Shown piece by piece: positions 24,147-36,888 of a stretch of 64,000 nucleotides of DNA (its first letter is position 1; each line of letters opens with the position of its first letter). Under the pieces are notes generated by a model, which saw only the letters and a program-made list of their open reading frames with translations, had not been told where the DNA came from and did not search any database. Location of the stretch: the NCBI GenBank assembly GCA_947034895.1, contig OX344764.1, forward strand, positions 22,506,001 through 22,570,000, in the 5' to 3' direction. Source of the stretch: Rhytidiadelphus loreus. Lineage: Eukaryota; Streptophyta; Bryopsida; Hypnales; Hylocomiaceae. Position numbers and translations under genes: made by a program.

Positions 24147-24360
24147 CCAGGGAGAACTGGCCCCCAACCTTGAAATTATTTATTTTCTGCACATGAATTT
24201 CTTTTGCAAATTTTGAATTCATTTTTGCGATCAGGGACCCCAAATTAGCTAGATGAAATCAAGAGTATACCGTAGAATGGCCCAAAATAGGGGGCATTTT
24301 TTTTACTTACACCCCTGGTAAGGCCGAGCGAGGGGGTCAATCCACCCTGATCCAATAGAT
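24136..24360. mobile_element. Mutator-like ~220-bp MITE, inverted partner
   Basis: The body 24145-24351 begins GGCCAGGGAGAACTGGCCC and ends GGGGGTCAATCCACCCTGAT. CCAATATAT (24136-24144) and CCAATAGAT (24352-24360) form a 9-bp direct repeat with one mismatch. The perfect duplication of the left neighbour overlaps this one's left flank, so this copy probably arrived first and the neighbour later. Confidence 0.7.
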
Positions 24361-24433
24361 GATGCTCACCAGTTATTTAGTTACAACTCATCAGATGGGC
24401 TTAAGCACCAAGCTTGCAAAACAAGGTGGAAAT

Positions 24434-24471
24434 GGGTGGAAATGGGTGGGGTGGGGTGGGGTGGGGTGGGG
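24434..24471 (+). repeat. GGGGT minisatellite with G-quadruplex pattern
   Basis: Five consecutive GGGG runs separated by single T residues occupy 24447-24471, preceded by two imperfect AATGGGTGG-type units. The G-rich strand is +. The tract matches a G-quadruplex pattern. Confidence 0.6.
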
Positions 24472-25611
24472 AGCCCTCACTGCTGAATCACGGCCTCCTC
24501 TTAAAAGAGGCCACCCACAACTCCACAAGGTGAAAATGAAAATGCAATAACTTATTGGTGCTAGCTTGGAATTTCAGTTTCAATGGGGTTCAAACTGACT
24601 TGAAAACTTGATGTTGTAACTTAGCTGGAGCATAAAATGTGGAAGGGAGAGTCAAATGCAAGGATCATGCACTGGAGATACCCAAACCACAGCTCAATAC
24701 TCCATCCTACCTTTGACAGACAGACAGACTCGGAAAGAAGTGAAGCTCAATTGTGCACAGGGAAGAAAACTTCTTTGTCTTTGGGGCATCTTGGTTTTCT
24801 AGAGAGTGAGTTGTACGTAAGCAAGCTTAAGCTTAAGCTTAGATTAGTATATTTGGCCATCTTCCTGGTGACAAAGTTCTGTGAATATGTGTACTGAGCA
24901 TAACTTATTAACATACGGGTGACCATGGGGATCATATCATTAGAACTTCCTTTGGGTGCCTGCTGTTTGATATTCCAGTCCATCAGTGCTGAAGAATAAG
25001 ATAAGACTGCAGTGCCTGTGTTTTCACAATGTGCTCAAAGGCTTGTGGATAATAAAGGGAGGATTGGAAGAACACAAAATCATGCTTCACATTTCCCCTG
25101 TTTTATGGCACCTGTTCCAAGGGATTAACTTACTCCTTTATGCACATTCAGATATTGAAGCTACAATTCAGATATTATTGAAGCATTTCATGTAATAAGT
25201 TTAGGGTTCCAAGTTGATATTCAGTGCGGAGGAACCAACTGGTTCACCTTGTTTGCATACATGAAATGCTCGTTAATGTGGCACACACATTCTATTGGTC
25301 ATCGTATCCCTCAGTGAGAAGATTAAGAATTGCAAACTCAGACTGCAATATCAGAGCACACTTGTTATCTGGTCAATTTGTTCTTGCTGCAGATGGAGTA
25401 TGAGTGTGTCTTCAGAGGCTCCCATTGTTGATATGGCTTAAATAATCAAATTTTAAAGGTGTCTGCTCACAGTTAACACAGTTCTTGGGTTGGATTGGTG
25501 CATCTCTGTCATCTCCAATTCCAGTGGCAGGAATTGGAGATGCCAAAAATTGCTACTTAGCTCCCAAATTGCAGATTGAAAAAACTTGTTATTTCTGTAT
25601 GCACGTTTTCT
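24472..25611. other. Intergenic stretch of mixed composition
   Basis: I recognise no gene. Open frames at 24637-24897 and 24986-25195 have no known motif. A short palindromic AAGCTTAAGCTTAAGCTTA run lies near 24821-24841. The absence of MITE copies over more than 1 kb makes this one of the more unique-looking stretches. Confidence 0.4.
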
Positions 25612-25840
25612 GTGGGTGAAATTACCCCCTTGCTTGTCCCCCAAGGAAAACCCTGAATTTTTTTATTTCCCATGCATGATAAAATTTACAATTTTTGAAT
25701 TCATATTTGCAATTAGAGGACCCAAATTAGCTAGGAGAGATGTAGAGCATACATTTTCAGGGCATAAAATACGGGGTCTTTTTTTTTACTTGCACCCCCT
25801 AGACTGACTTGGGGGGCCGAGCGAGGGGTCAGTTCACCAC
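25612..25840. mobile_element. Mutator-like ~220-bp MITE, type B copy
   Basis: The left edge GTGGGTGAAATTACCCCC and the right edge GGGGTCAGTTCACCAC are inverted. The interior follows the order of 43561-43758 ('ccctgaatttttttatttccc', 'gcatgataaaattta', 'gatgtagagcatacattttc'). No target duplication is visible. Confidence 0.65.
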
Positions 25841-25841
25841 A

Positions 25842-26083
25842 GATAAGGCGATCGGGTGGATTGACCCCCTCGCTCAGCCTTACCAGGGGTGCATGTAAAA
25901 AAAAAGTCCCCTGTTTTGGGCCGTTCTAGGATATACTCTTGACCTCTTAGAACAAAATTGGGGTCTCTGATCGCAAAAATGAATTAAATTTTTGCAAAAA
26001 AATTCATGTGCGAAAAATAAATAATTCCAGGGTTTGCCCGCAGGGCCGAGCGAGGGGGTCAGTTCACCCTGGCCGGTAAGGCC
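25842..26083. mobile_element. Mutator-like ~220-bp MITE, type A copy
   Basis: The body 25851-26074 begins ATCGGGTGGATTGACCCCC and ends GGTCAGTTCACCCTGGCC. GATAAGGCG (25842-25850) and GGTAAGGCC (26075-26083) match at seven of nine positions, consistent with an old 9-bp target duplication. It lies only about 10 bp from the previous copy. Confidence 0.68.
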
Positions 26084-28664
26084 AACCTGACGGAGAATAC
26101 CAACTTACTTCCAGTAACTTACACGCCCTGGTTGGTACTTAAGGTAACTTATTATTAAGTTTTTTTTATTGGTTTGAAAGTCTTTGGATGCCTGAAGAGT
26201 GAGCATGCTGCTCATGACACCACTCACTCACTGCGGTACTTTTCATGAGACCAATGATCATTCCATTTTCATTTTTTTCTTTTTTGGAAGCAAATGACGG
26301 AATGATCATTCAATTTGAACTACTATTATAATACATGACTGGCACTATAAAAGTCATGACTTGTACAATACCTAACTTACCTTACTCGTAAACCCCATGC
26401 CAATAGTGAGCAAGACGACCATGTCAAGATCACAGAGATTTTTGCAAATCACAGCAGATTCTCAGTCATGTCCTGGCTTGGCTAGGCTAGGCTAATAACA
26501 ACTGAAGGGTTTTCTAATTATGTTTAAAAAGGAGGAGGAGGATTAAGTTATTCTGCCATGCAATGCACATTTGCAGACTCATCACTGCTACCCCTAAAAC
26601 TTAACTTAATGGCAACTCAATTCAATGCGAACTCAATGGGAACATGTTACAGTCATGTTAGGGCAGTCATAATGCCCAGTGCGCTTGTCGAGGCAGATTG
26701 GTCACCACTCCATTGGATAAGTTGAAAAGCGTGGTATATCACATTATGTTTCCCTCTGTCTACATCTAGACTTTCAAAAAGTAGATATATGGATGTTTGG
26801 GACGACCTATTTCGATCACTTATTAAGCAATTCAGCCTGTATGGGGCATGGGGAAGACTGAGGAAAAAAAATTCCCCGTACAGAGAAATAGATTTAAGAA
26901 GGATTTCATAATTTGTGACATTTTTTCCCTCCAAAAACAAAATTATCATGAATTATTTCATGAAGATTCTATTTGTTCCATTCTTGATCTATAGGCAAGC
27001 CAATTTCCAACTATAGGCAGGTTATAAAACTAATGCATGTGATCGTTGTGGCTTGGAATGTAGACGTTGTGATCATTTTATGTTTTCAATGTTTACCTCT
27101 TGGACATTTTTCCCGACATTTTTGTTGTTCATATTGTCCATGTTGAATGTAAGTTGTCACCTATAGTACAATTGATCAGAAATTCATGAGTCTATGTTGT
27201 GAGAATGGAATGTGGTCAGGAATTGGCATTGTGTCCATTTGAGTTTTAAGTCCAATGTTTTTGTTTGTCGTTGTACAATGAGCCTTACCTTGCATCGATG
27301 ATTGTCATGTGACAATCCTTCTAACTCCAAAGAATCCTAGAAGGAATTTTAGGACAAGCACAACTACACTTTTATAGTTTGGATGAGTAAAGGTCAAACT
27401 TTGAAGATGGTGTAGATGAAGGCTAGACAAAATGGTTGTCTATTCAATTCACCCAAGAGGTAGTGGCAAAATCACCTTGCCACCCTCAAAGATTTTGAAT
27501 TTGTTGCACAGAAGAAAAGAGAGTAAGCCCGATCAATAATGATTTTGTAGAATAGAAATGTAGGAATTATCATTATTCCCATGTAACATTGTCCGAGAGG
27601 CTAGGAATTTTTTTTAGGGTTAAAGAACATATTAAGTAGGCAAATTATTGGAGTTGTCACACCAAAACAAAAACACCATGTATCTATTGCACTAAAAAAT
27701 GCCTACATGGCCATGGCAACTCTTTTTGGAATTTTTGAAGCCCAATTTGGATTTAGCAACAAAATGAAGACCCAATTCAAGCTCCAAGCTACATTTCTTG
27801 TTTTATATCTAATATAAGAAGAACAACACTAACACAAGCATCCTTATAGGTTGGTTTTATCTAGGAATTCTCCCATAGCAAATTATATTTAAAAATTCAC
27901 AATACTATTCATCGATAATTGAATATGAAGAATAGTTTTGAAATTAATTGGATTTATTCACCATTTCCCAATTAATCTTCACTGTTCCTATTAAAATTAA
28001 TACAATCACACTTTTTCATGAGAATAATAAATATATTTTCTACATTTTTGAGGATTCAATGTCTCTTGCAACAAAAAGTATAAATTAGAGATTTATGTAG
28101 TAATTCAAAAGGCCATAGTCAAGTTTGGATTGGAGAATGAGGCAAAATTAAAGTGAAGTGAAGCTCCTTCATCTTGATAACATGATTTGGTAGATAGTCG
28201 CCAATGTAAGGGTTGCTTTACACCTAAAGGTTGGGCCAATTTGTTATGTAAGAGGCCAAGAGGCCTCACTTGGATTGAACAAACCCTTGAAATCAGTCTA
28301 AACTTCTTTACACTTAGAAGCTGGGCCAATTTCGTGTAATGCATTTTCATTTCCCAAAATCATAATCTGCTATGGCCCAAGCTCGGTGAATTGGGTGCAC
28401 CAAAAATGGAAGGTCAATTCTTGGTCTAGGAGCCAATGTCAAATTTCAATTTAAAAAACTTTTTTTTTATAAAAATATTACTATTTTTCAACAAATCAAA
28501 TCCGTTGGATGTTGTGCAATTGGCCTCACTTAGAATTGGCCTAGTCTCTAGGTATCAAGTACAAAGTCTGTTATTTTCTCTATTTTTTTTATCCCAATTA
28601 TAATTTTTTCTTTTTCATCTCCAGTTTTTTTCCCAATCTTTTCAAATCGCAACTTGTTTTTTCC
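26084..28664. other. Intergenic stretch without a recognisable gene
   Basis: The 98-residue minus-strand frame at 26653-26949 and the 81-residue one at 28105-28350 match no family I know. A short inverted repeat (ATGATCATTCC near 26246 and GGAATGATCAT near 26299) is present. The rest is AT-rich. Confidence 0.4.
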
Positions 28665-28910
28665 CCAATTCCACGGCCAGGGATAACTGACCCTCTCGCT
28701 CGACCCTGTGGGCAAATCCTAGAATTATTTATTTTCTGCACATGAATTTTTTTGCAAATTTTGAGTTCATTTTTGCGAACAGAGACCCCGAATTAGCTAT
28801 TTGAGGTCAAGAGTATACCTAGAATGGCCCAAAATAGGGGGCATTTTTTTTACTTGCACCCCTAGTAAGGCCGAGCGAGGGGGTCAATCCACCCGGATCC
28901 AATTCCACAA
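28665..28910. mobile_element. Mutator-like ~220-bp MITE with a perfect 10-bp target duplication
   Basis: The body 28675-28900 (226 bp) begins GGCCAGGGATAACTGACCC and ends GGGGGTCAATCCACCCGGAT. CCAATTCCAC is repeated exactly at 28665-28674 and 28901-28910. This copy best defines the termini and the Mutator-type duplication of the family. It is noncoding. Confidence 0.8.
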
Positions 28911-30227
28911 GGGAGGGGGAGCCATGAACGAATGAGCCATTAACCTGGAACGTTTCACCTGGCGGAGTGATGTGGCCACCTGCCTGTAAGTTACCCCCAA
29001 TTTTAATTTACCGTGACTGGATTTGTCTGTACCTTCTTAAACCCCCCATCAAGGTGGATGTCACATGCTGTCCGTGAGGATGGAAGTTTGACTGACTGAC
29101 TGACGTTGTCGATGTTGCCTGCCGTGCAGGAAGGAACGGAATGGAACTGAACAGAATGCGTAGTCCGTTTCCTCTTCTAAAAGTGAAGTTAAGCTTAGTG
29201 GTTGGCTGAACTTTGCAGCATGATTTTTTGGTCAGGACCTAGCTAGCTAGTCTGGGAGTAAGAAGTAAGTTACTGCACTTTGTGGCAGAGGAAGTGGAAG
29301 CCCCGAAGTTACCTCTTCTTGTCATATAAGCTACTGTACTGTACTGACCTAAAAGCTCAGCTCAGCTGCTAAGACCTGACCTACTGCAAGCTGAGCCGTG
29401 CCAACTGCCAACTGAAGAAGGACTTGAAGTGCACACAATCAAACTGAAGTTCCATGCATTGATGGGAGGACATGGGACCATGCAAAGATCCCATGTCCCC
29501 AAGCAGATATTCAGGAGAGCAGAGCCCAGACAGTCGCTCCCCAGGCAGTCATTCATGGGAGGACATGGGAACATGCATAGTGTAACTTAGATCCCATGTC
29601 CCCAATGAGATGAGAGGTTCAGTGATATTATGATAACTTACTCAGTGGTGGTAATATTTCATGCAAACCCCCGCCGTATTCCTGGCTGACGATGTGCTGC
29701 TGCAAACTTCACACTGCGTCTGCAGTCCTACAAGGTCCCAGATGTCCTGGCCACTCAGAAAAGAACGGGCTCTATAGAGGCAAGGGAAAGGGACTTTCTT
29801 TGGCTTTTCTTCCAGGGGGGGCACAAAGGAAATCACCTTCAATAGAATATGAATATGAATATATGTATATATTTATTTTTATTGAACAAATGGTAAACCC
29901 ATTGCATTAAAAAGTGAACCAAATTGTTTTATATTTTTGGGATTTTTGTGGATTTAGTTACAAATTCTCTTGAAGTTGAAATGCAATGGTCACTATAAGT
30001 GACCACCTACTGAAATGTTCCTGATTGTTGGTTCATTAAAAAAAGAAAAATGTACCTTTGTATCATTATCACTATTAGAGCACAATTGTTTTTAGAACAA
30101 ACTACCTTAGTTATAGCAGTAAGATTGACTTAAATAATGATTTTTTTAGGAGATTTCAATAAAAAAATTTAGAAAAAACATTTATTTACAGTAAATTGAT
30201 ACTTAGTATCTTCTAAAAGGTTGTGAA
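28911..30227. other. Intergenic stretch with repeated hairpins
   Basis: Apart from the paired hairpins at 29468-29601, which are listed separately, only short tandem motifs (GACT near 29092-29104, CTAGCTAG near 29240) and unconvincing open frames are seen. Confidence 0.4.
29468..29601. repeat. Two copies of a perfect 10-bp-arm hairpin
   Basis: GGACATGGGA pairs perfectly with TCCCATGTCC at 29468-29498 (11-base loop) and again at 29561-29601 (21-base loop). Both copies are preceded by tgggagg-type text and followed by CCC-A-A, so the block is an imperfect direct duplication of about 93 bp spacing. Confidence 0.65.
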
Positions 30228-30480
30228 TTAACCCCTAAAGGATCTAGTAGCAATAATTTAGCAACTTTGAAGTCCTTTATTTAAGTCAATTTTCAATATT
30301 TTTGGAAACAAATAGAATCATGGGGTGTAGATTGTTTATTACAACATTACAACTATGGGGATTGGCATTTTTGAATTCCGTAACAAAATTCTTAATAATT
30401 TAGTATTTTAAATCATTATCTACTTTTTCTACTTATTATTTTTTGCAAGTATGAATATGAAATATTTTTTGTTGAAATAT
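30228..30480. repeat. Truncated TTAA-type element
   Basis: TTAA (30228-30231) is followed by CCCCTAAAGGATC. The next ~240 bp are the reverse complement of the right half of copies 1 and 2 ('gaagtcctttatttaa..tcaattttcaatattttt', 'attacaac..tggggattggca'). No opposite end is found, so it is a fragment. Confidence 0.55.
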
Positions 30481-32832
30481 TTTATATATATTCCCAACTT
30501 ATTTTTTCAACATACTCTAGAGTTGCAAGTTGTAGAATCTCACATTTTTGTGTAAAACTTTGAAAGATTAAGAGTATAAAATACTTCTTTTTGAAATCTA
30601 AGCATCATGATCTTGCAATTGGTAAGGTTTCTTAGTCTGAAATTTTAGGAGGGTGTACTCTATTAAATTAACTAAAGGATTTTGCATTTGGATTTGTTAA
30701 AAAATAAATATAGATGAAGCTTTTAGCCTTTTTGGCCTCTAAACATGAAAGAACTTTAGGAGGGAAAGTTTTATTATCCAAACTATGTTTAAAAAAACTT
30801 ACTTAAATTATCCCATATTTGTTGTAGTGATATAACAAAATACGGCCTAAGAAACAAAGAGAAAAGAAAAACAAAGATTTTCATTTCATTTGTCACGTAG
30901 CAAACTTCTCGTGAAATCTATTTACCATCCAAAGTCCAAAATCCAAACGTTGATCAAGTTTGATTGGAAGTGTGGAGTTTTAGTAAATTAAAATTCAATT
31001 TAAATGCATCTTAGCATGTATTACTTGAACATAGTATGAATAGTTGTGAATTTTTAATATTTTGATTATCACCTCTATTTATGTTCCACGTCTACTCACG
31101 AGACATTGGATCCATTTTGAATCCTTCTATATTTTCAGCCTTTTGTAATAAATTTTTCCTGCTACATCCCCAAAATGTACTACAAAAAGAAAATCTAGTA
31201 TCCTCTTTCCACTTTCCTAGGCGGGATCCAACCAAGCCACTTTCCTTCAATAACCCCCACTTCTCGAATGCTCCCACTTTAGATGATATTTGATGTAGTT
31301 CCCATCCATCCTTCCTTGGAGTGCCCATATTGAGGATTTTAAGAGCATCCCCACCAGCTCTTCTGTTTCTCAATCTGTTTATTGAACTCAAGGCCTCAAG
31401 TAGGGATGAGACCTCGCGAGTTCTCTATATGAGCCTCTAGATATAGACTGACTGGAGAAGAGTTTTATAGAAATCTGTATATTTTTAGAGATATATGTTT
31501 TGGATAAAAGTTGGTGCGATGAAATTTCTGTATCTCTATTTGCATGAGGTCCTCTCCCTAAAGCTTCAGGGATACGGAACTCACTGCAGGTCTTCCTTTC
31601 TCAAGTTCCATCCTTGATGGACTGCATGCATGCATGCCTGCCTTGATGACCATGAGTGCATGCAACCAAAGCAGGCAGCCTATTGGAGTGTTGGAAGTGG
31701 ACAGAAGTCACGGGGCAGACAACCAACCAACCAGCTGCTGTACTGGTACCCGGGTACCTGCCCTGAGGGACCCACTAGTAAGTTACTTACTGTAGTAGGC
31801 TTAGCCTTACCCTCCTTAAGTTACCTTACCCCTTACCCTACTAAGTTACCAGGTGTTCCCTTTACGGGACTCACTGGCTGGAAAGGGCCAACAGTCATGG
31901 TAGGGGAACGAGTGGTGCAATGTTGTGGCAGGACGGGGAGCTCACGGATATTTTAATCGTTGGCAAGGAACCTCAGGTACCCATTTCAGTTGCTACGGAT
32001 AAGTTCTATTGTTCCAAAGATGAAACCAAAAGGACAGGACAGTACCTTACCTTAACTTACTTGGGCCTGGCGGGCTTTGTGTTTGGCCCTCCTTTGCAAC
32101 GAAATTCCATCTCATTTGTTATGAAAAAAGGAAAAAAAGAAAAGAAAAAGGAGTATGATGCAGTACGGTTCAACAGTTGTGATGGAGTTTCCAGACAAGC
32201 TCCCTGTTTCCTTCATGGCAAGGTCCAGAAAAAAGGAAATTAACTTATGCTTGTCCCTAGCAAAGTTAGAAAATGGAAGGGAGGTGACAGACCACTTCAG
32301 TTGGGCCAAATTTATAAGGAGGAGCATACCGTATTGGGTTGTCTGGCCTTCCGTCCTTGGTCTATCACCCCTCGCTTTCATAGGCCTGGGGTCCTTCTAC
32401 AGTATGTAGTGTGTGCACATGTGGAATAATTCCACGAGGAGGAGTGACCCACAATTGCCATGGATATGCTCGAATTCAAGAGTTTCAACACTCAAGGTAA
32501 CAACACCTAAAATCTTCTCAATAAGGGTGTGAATGTGGTTCATATACAAATGTGGGTTGAAATTTGTTGGTTCTAGATGACCTTACAATGCTTTTGGGGT
32601 ACCGTGTGAATCAACGATGAATTCTTTAAGTAATACAAACAGGTATATTCAAAATCAACCCTAAACTCCTTTGAATAGAGGGTGTACATTTTAGATGAGA
32701 ATATAAAAGACTCGATTTTAGAAACATGTCATAATTAGATTTTATAAACTTATTGGGTGCCACAAGTATATTATCTTTCTTGTAGATTCATTTTGTTTCT
32801 TAATAATATCAAAATGAAGGAAACTTCATTGC
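30481..32832. other. Intergenic stretch without a recognisable gene
   Basis: The first part, to about 31.4 kb, is AT-rich. At 31.4-32.45 kb the composition is mixed and a 'taagttact/ttaccctact'-like motif recurs. The frames at 31630-31956, 31920-32243 and 32112-32381 have no known domain. A GGTACCCGGGTACC palindrome stands near 31745-31758. Confidence 0.4.
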
Positions 32833-33716
32833 TTCATCCCTAAACACCCCAAGGGACCAAAAGTATCTTCACATAGTTTCAAGTCCAATTCAAAGTGTTG
32901 TAACTTTTGCATCCAATGTCCAAATTCAATAAAAAAATTTGGAAATTTTTTGAGCATCCTCTCTCTTTTTTTTTTGGTTCGAGTGGTAAAATTTTCAAAT
33001 CAATCCAAAATTTATTGATATCTTGGAAGTCAATCAAAGTTTAGAGGTTCGATTTGAGTTCACCAAACTACATTTGATGTTTGCAACTTCGGGGGCTTGT
33101 ATCCCCTTCATCCAATATTTGTTTTCAATAAAAATTTGTTGGATTATATTTTCCTTGCAATCAAGTTATTGTGGTAAGATTTTCATATCAATCCAAATTG
33201 TTTTGAATGTTTGGGAGCAATTCAAAGTTCAATATCTTGACATTTTTGGATTACAATGAACTTTAGCAACTTGTTTCTTCTTCATACATGTCCGCTTCTA
33301 ATATAAAAAATTATGGGAAAGTTGCGTGTACTAGTCTAGTTTGTGTGGCTAAAATTTCATATCAATCCAAACAGTTATGAGTAATTGTGAAGCATTTTAG
33401 TAGAAGGAGGTTCAACCTCAAATGTTTTTTTTACAACCTTTTTTGCTATTTTTTGACATTTCAAAGTCATTTTGTAGACACGATGAGCCAATTGCATGTA
33501 ATCATGTGTTTATATGTTGGTTTTGAATCACTTTATAGTTTAAAGTTTTTTCATTTGAATAGGTTTAGAAATCAAATTTCACCTCCAAATGTATTGCTAG
33601 AAAAATTTCAGCATCCTTTTTCAACATTAAAACATTTTAATCTTGCATTCTATGTGGCCAAATCAAAAGCAATGATGTTTTTTAACCCAAAAACGCCTTG
33701 GGATTTTAGGGGTTAA
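32833..33716. mobile_element. TTAA-type element, reverse copy of the 5268-6248 subfamily
   Basis: The right end reads CCTTGGGATTTTAGGGG followed by TTAA (33713-33716). The left end is decayed: TTCA then TCCCTAAACACCCCAAGGG. The interior is the reverse complement of 5268-6248 ('aagtgttgtaacttttgcatcc', '..catatcaatccaa'), including its internal ~180-bp repeats. Confidence 0.65.
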
Positions 33717-33843
33717 AGTAGCACTGCACAAACCTACAATTAGTGACAATGCTACCATATTGTAAGTTAGTTCCTCTTTTCTTTACATAAAAATAGAATT
33801 TGGCCCCCACTCTTTATCTCAAATCTCCATCCTTGGGCTTGTG

Positions 33844-34420
33844 TAAGGTAGGTGGTTCAAAAAGTGACCCTCTTCTTCAAACAATCCTGTAGGGAGCTCT
33901 AAAATGGATACTTAGTGGTTCTAAAATGGACTACCAATAATGTAAGAGCATAATTGAGATTTGTCGTATATTCGCCAATGGTTAGAATAAGAGATAGGGA
34001 GGGTCCTTTCCAAAGCCGGGATGTATCCACTTAATTTTTTTAAATGAGAATTGATTGCCCAATTGCCTTCTTACACGTATTAAAAGAATGTAAAGTCTAT
34101 TTAAGTTTAGTAAAAGTCGCATTTAAGAACCTTGTGTAATACTTTTTGAATGCAGTAGTGCTTATTTTTAGTCAAGCCATATATTTTTTCAGACTGTGCA
34201 TGAGTGGGTTTTGCAAGGCCTAGGATCAAGAATAGGTGCCTACTACAGAATATTTTGGAAATTCATAAGTAATTCATAAATGCTCCAAAAAATATGAAAC
34301 CACTTGTGTTAGATTCCACATCAATTCTTCTTCAAGTTAAAAATAAGGGAAGATATTTTTGTGCCTATGAAACCCATCAAAAAGGCCCAACAGCCCTTCA
34401 AGTGTCGCTTTTTTTATTCA
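33844..34420. mobile_element. Decayed family M copy
   Basis: It starts TAAGGTAGGTGGTTC and carries family landmarks in order ('ccctcttcttcaaac', 'ctctaaaatgga', 'aataggtgcctac', 'aattcataagtaattcataaatg', 'aaggcccaacagccctt', 'gtcgcttt'). It is longer than 414 bp through internal expansions, and its right terminus is lost. Confidence 0.5.
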
Positions 34421-36474
34421 TGTTTTGCTTTTCCTCAATCACCTCCTGAACTTTAATTAACTTCAAATGAAAGTAATAATCTTGCTATGCGCCACTCATT
34501 GTTTAAAAAATAAAAAATAAAAATAAAAAAATAAAAACAGCTCGGGCAATGCCTCGATCTTTGTACTAAATATTCTGATTTAAAGCAGCTCTCCAAAAGT
34601 GAGCAGTTGTGTGTTTGTATGGATGAATTCTTTTGCACATGGCAGGTGAGTGACTCTCTGGCTGGGAATTGTCATGATGGGGTGGAATCAACTGAATAGT
34701 TCTGTCCACTCTTGCAATTGAGGTAAAAAGTTGGATTTAAAAGTTCCATAGATTATAGCCAAAATATGAAGCATGATCCATTTGTTTCCAAATAAAAAAA
34801 TAAAGATAAGAAAATAAAGAAAATAAAGAAATGAAGCATGATGATGTGTCTCCAAATTCTCCAAAGGTAACTTATCTGGAGAATCGCAAAAGGTCTTGTG
34901 TGTCTTATACTCTCCACACAGCACTTTCCCCCTCCATCACTCATCACTTTCCGTTGTTTCTCAAAGATTATTGTTTTTTAGGGGTCCATTCATTGCTTCC
35001 TAAAGAGGGAAATGGAATCTGATTGGAACCATTCTTCAATTCAACAAAGGTTTCTTCTTTTCGCGCCCACTTGCTGCATTTCAGTCTGTCTGCCTTGGTT
35101 TGTGGTTTGTTGGGAAATATCACCCTCACATGGCTTATCACTGGAACTCAATTTCAAGCCTCAAATTAATATAGGTTAATATTAGTTAATAAAGTGGATC
35201 TAAGCATGCTTATCTTCTAACAACCAACAAACTTGAAGATAATCAATTCTGTAACTTAATTGTAGTTGCACTGAAAGGGAACTCAAGTACCGTAACCATG
35301 TTTATCAATTTTTATTTTTATTTTTTGAAACTGTAGTTTATTCCAAAAAATAAATGGCTGAAAGCTCAGGGCAACATCCTAAGGAAAAAATCAGGAATGA
35401 AACCTAAACACAAACTAAACACTTTTTTACATGAAGGAACCATGAGTAGGTTTCTTCAGGTTCTAGGTGATGACTTTGTCATGCTTGGGGAGGTGGAAAA
35501 AAAATCAATATTTAGTTAGTAACAATGTTAAATCCACAAAACATCGACAAAAAATAGTGTTCTTTTAGTATAGAAATATAGAAACAATAGATAAAGTAAA
35601 TGAATCTCATACAATATAAACAATGCAAGACATTATTTACAATGCATAAAGTTTGTGAAGACAAGGTTGTATAGGGTTATCAACAAAAATATCATTATCA
35701 TATAAAACTATACATTGTCTATTTTTAAATGCTTCTTATTGCATTACTAGAAAAGCTAGACAACTCCATTTCAAAAAATAATTCATAATTAAAAAAATAA
35801 TTTAGAGAGATGCACCAATGGATGAACGTCAAATATGAAATAGATAGTTATGTAGTTTAGTCTAAATTGTCATGAAAATCTCATATAAAGAATGATTTTC
35901 ATTGTAAATGATCAAATTGTTTACTAATTTTTATTAAAAAAATTATAATTTCAAGAATAATTTGAGTGCTTTTGTAATAATTGTAATCCACTTAAAATTA
36001 CAATTTTAGTTTTTAGGCTCATTTTATATAAGAACAAATTATTTTGTTAAATTATTTGTACAAGTTAACTAAATAATTTAAATATATGTGTCGAATTGAA
36101 TGTGTAGTGTTAGATGTCGACGGAGAGAACTTTTATTCCAAATTTGTTTGGTTGTTACTACTTGCCAAATACGCATTGTAAAATTTTATATGTTTCTTTC
36201 AATTTTTTACATTAAGTTTCTTATTTATTCAATTTATTTTATTTTAAAGACATAATTAAATCCATCTCTCAATTTGCTAATTTTATTTGCTTCCATGACA
36301 AATCAATAAAAAAAATTCATTTATAGTTGCACGTATTAAATGAGTAAAAAAATGAAATCATATACCAAGCACTTTATAAAAATTAAAAGCAAGAAGAAAT
36401 ATTGACAACGAGGCATCAACTTCAACTACATCTGCATTCACATGTCACAATTTTTTCCAGCTTTAAGATACAAT
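34421..36474. other. Very AT-rich intergenic stretch
   Basis: A-rich microsatellite runs lie at about 34505-34536 and 34793-34832. Nothing else can be supported; the open frames around 34688-35022 are low-complexity. Confidence 0.4.
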
Positions 36475-36888
36475 TAAGGTAGTGTGCTCATAAACTGCCG
36501 CTCTTCTTTAGATCGTCCTGTAGGTAGCTGTAGAATGGATGCAAGGTGATCCTTGAATGGACCTCTTTGCTCTGTTAATGAATTCAAGAAGAATTGTTTT
36601 TTTTATTGTAAGAGCCAATCACTGGCTGTGATTTCTGCACATTTCTTTATAAGTCACAAGGGGACAAATTTTGGGACACCTATGGTCACAAATAGGTGCC
36701 TATACCCTGAATCTTTGAAAATTTATAAGTAATTCAAAAATGCTTAGAAAAATACAAAACCACTCGTGTTAGTTTCCACATCCATTTTTCTTTCTCTGAA
36801 AAATGATTTAAAAATGATTTTGTCCCTGGAAATCTGTGAAAAAGGCGAATCAGACCTTAAAGTGACGGTTTATGAGCACACTACCTTA
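36475..36888. mobile_element. TA-flanked 414-bp MITE (family M), copy 2
   Basis: The unit starts TAAGGTAGTGTGCTCATAAA and ends with the inverted form, TTTATGAGCACACTACCTTA. The length of 414 bp equals that of 38885-39298. Shared landmarks include 'aagagccaatcact', 'aataggtgcctat', 'tttgaaaatttataagtaattc' and 'gaaaaatgat'. Confidence 0.75.

Noticed and set aside
26653..26949. 98-residue minus-strand frame, considered as a copia-type polyprotein remnant
   Set aside because: None of the diagnostic reverse-transcriptase or RNase H motifs could be read in any frame nearby.
31630..32409. Cluster of open frames of 84-108 residues
   Set aside because: No domain is recognised, the frames overlap on both strands, and the region is full of repeated taagttact-like motifs.
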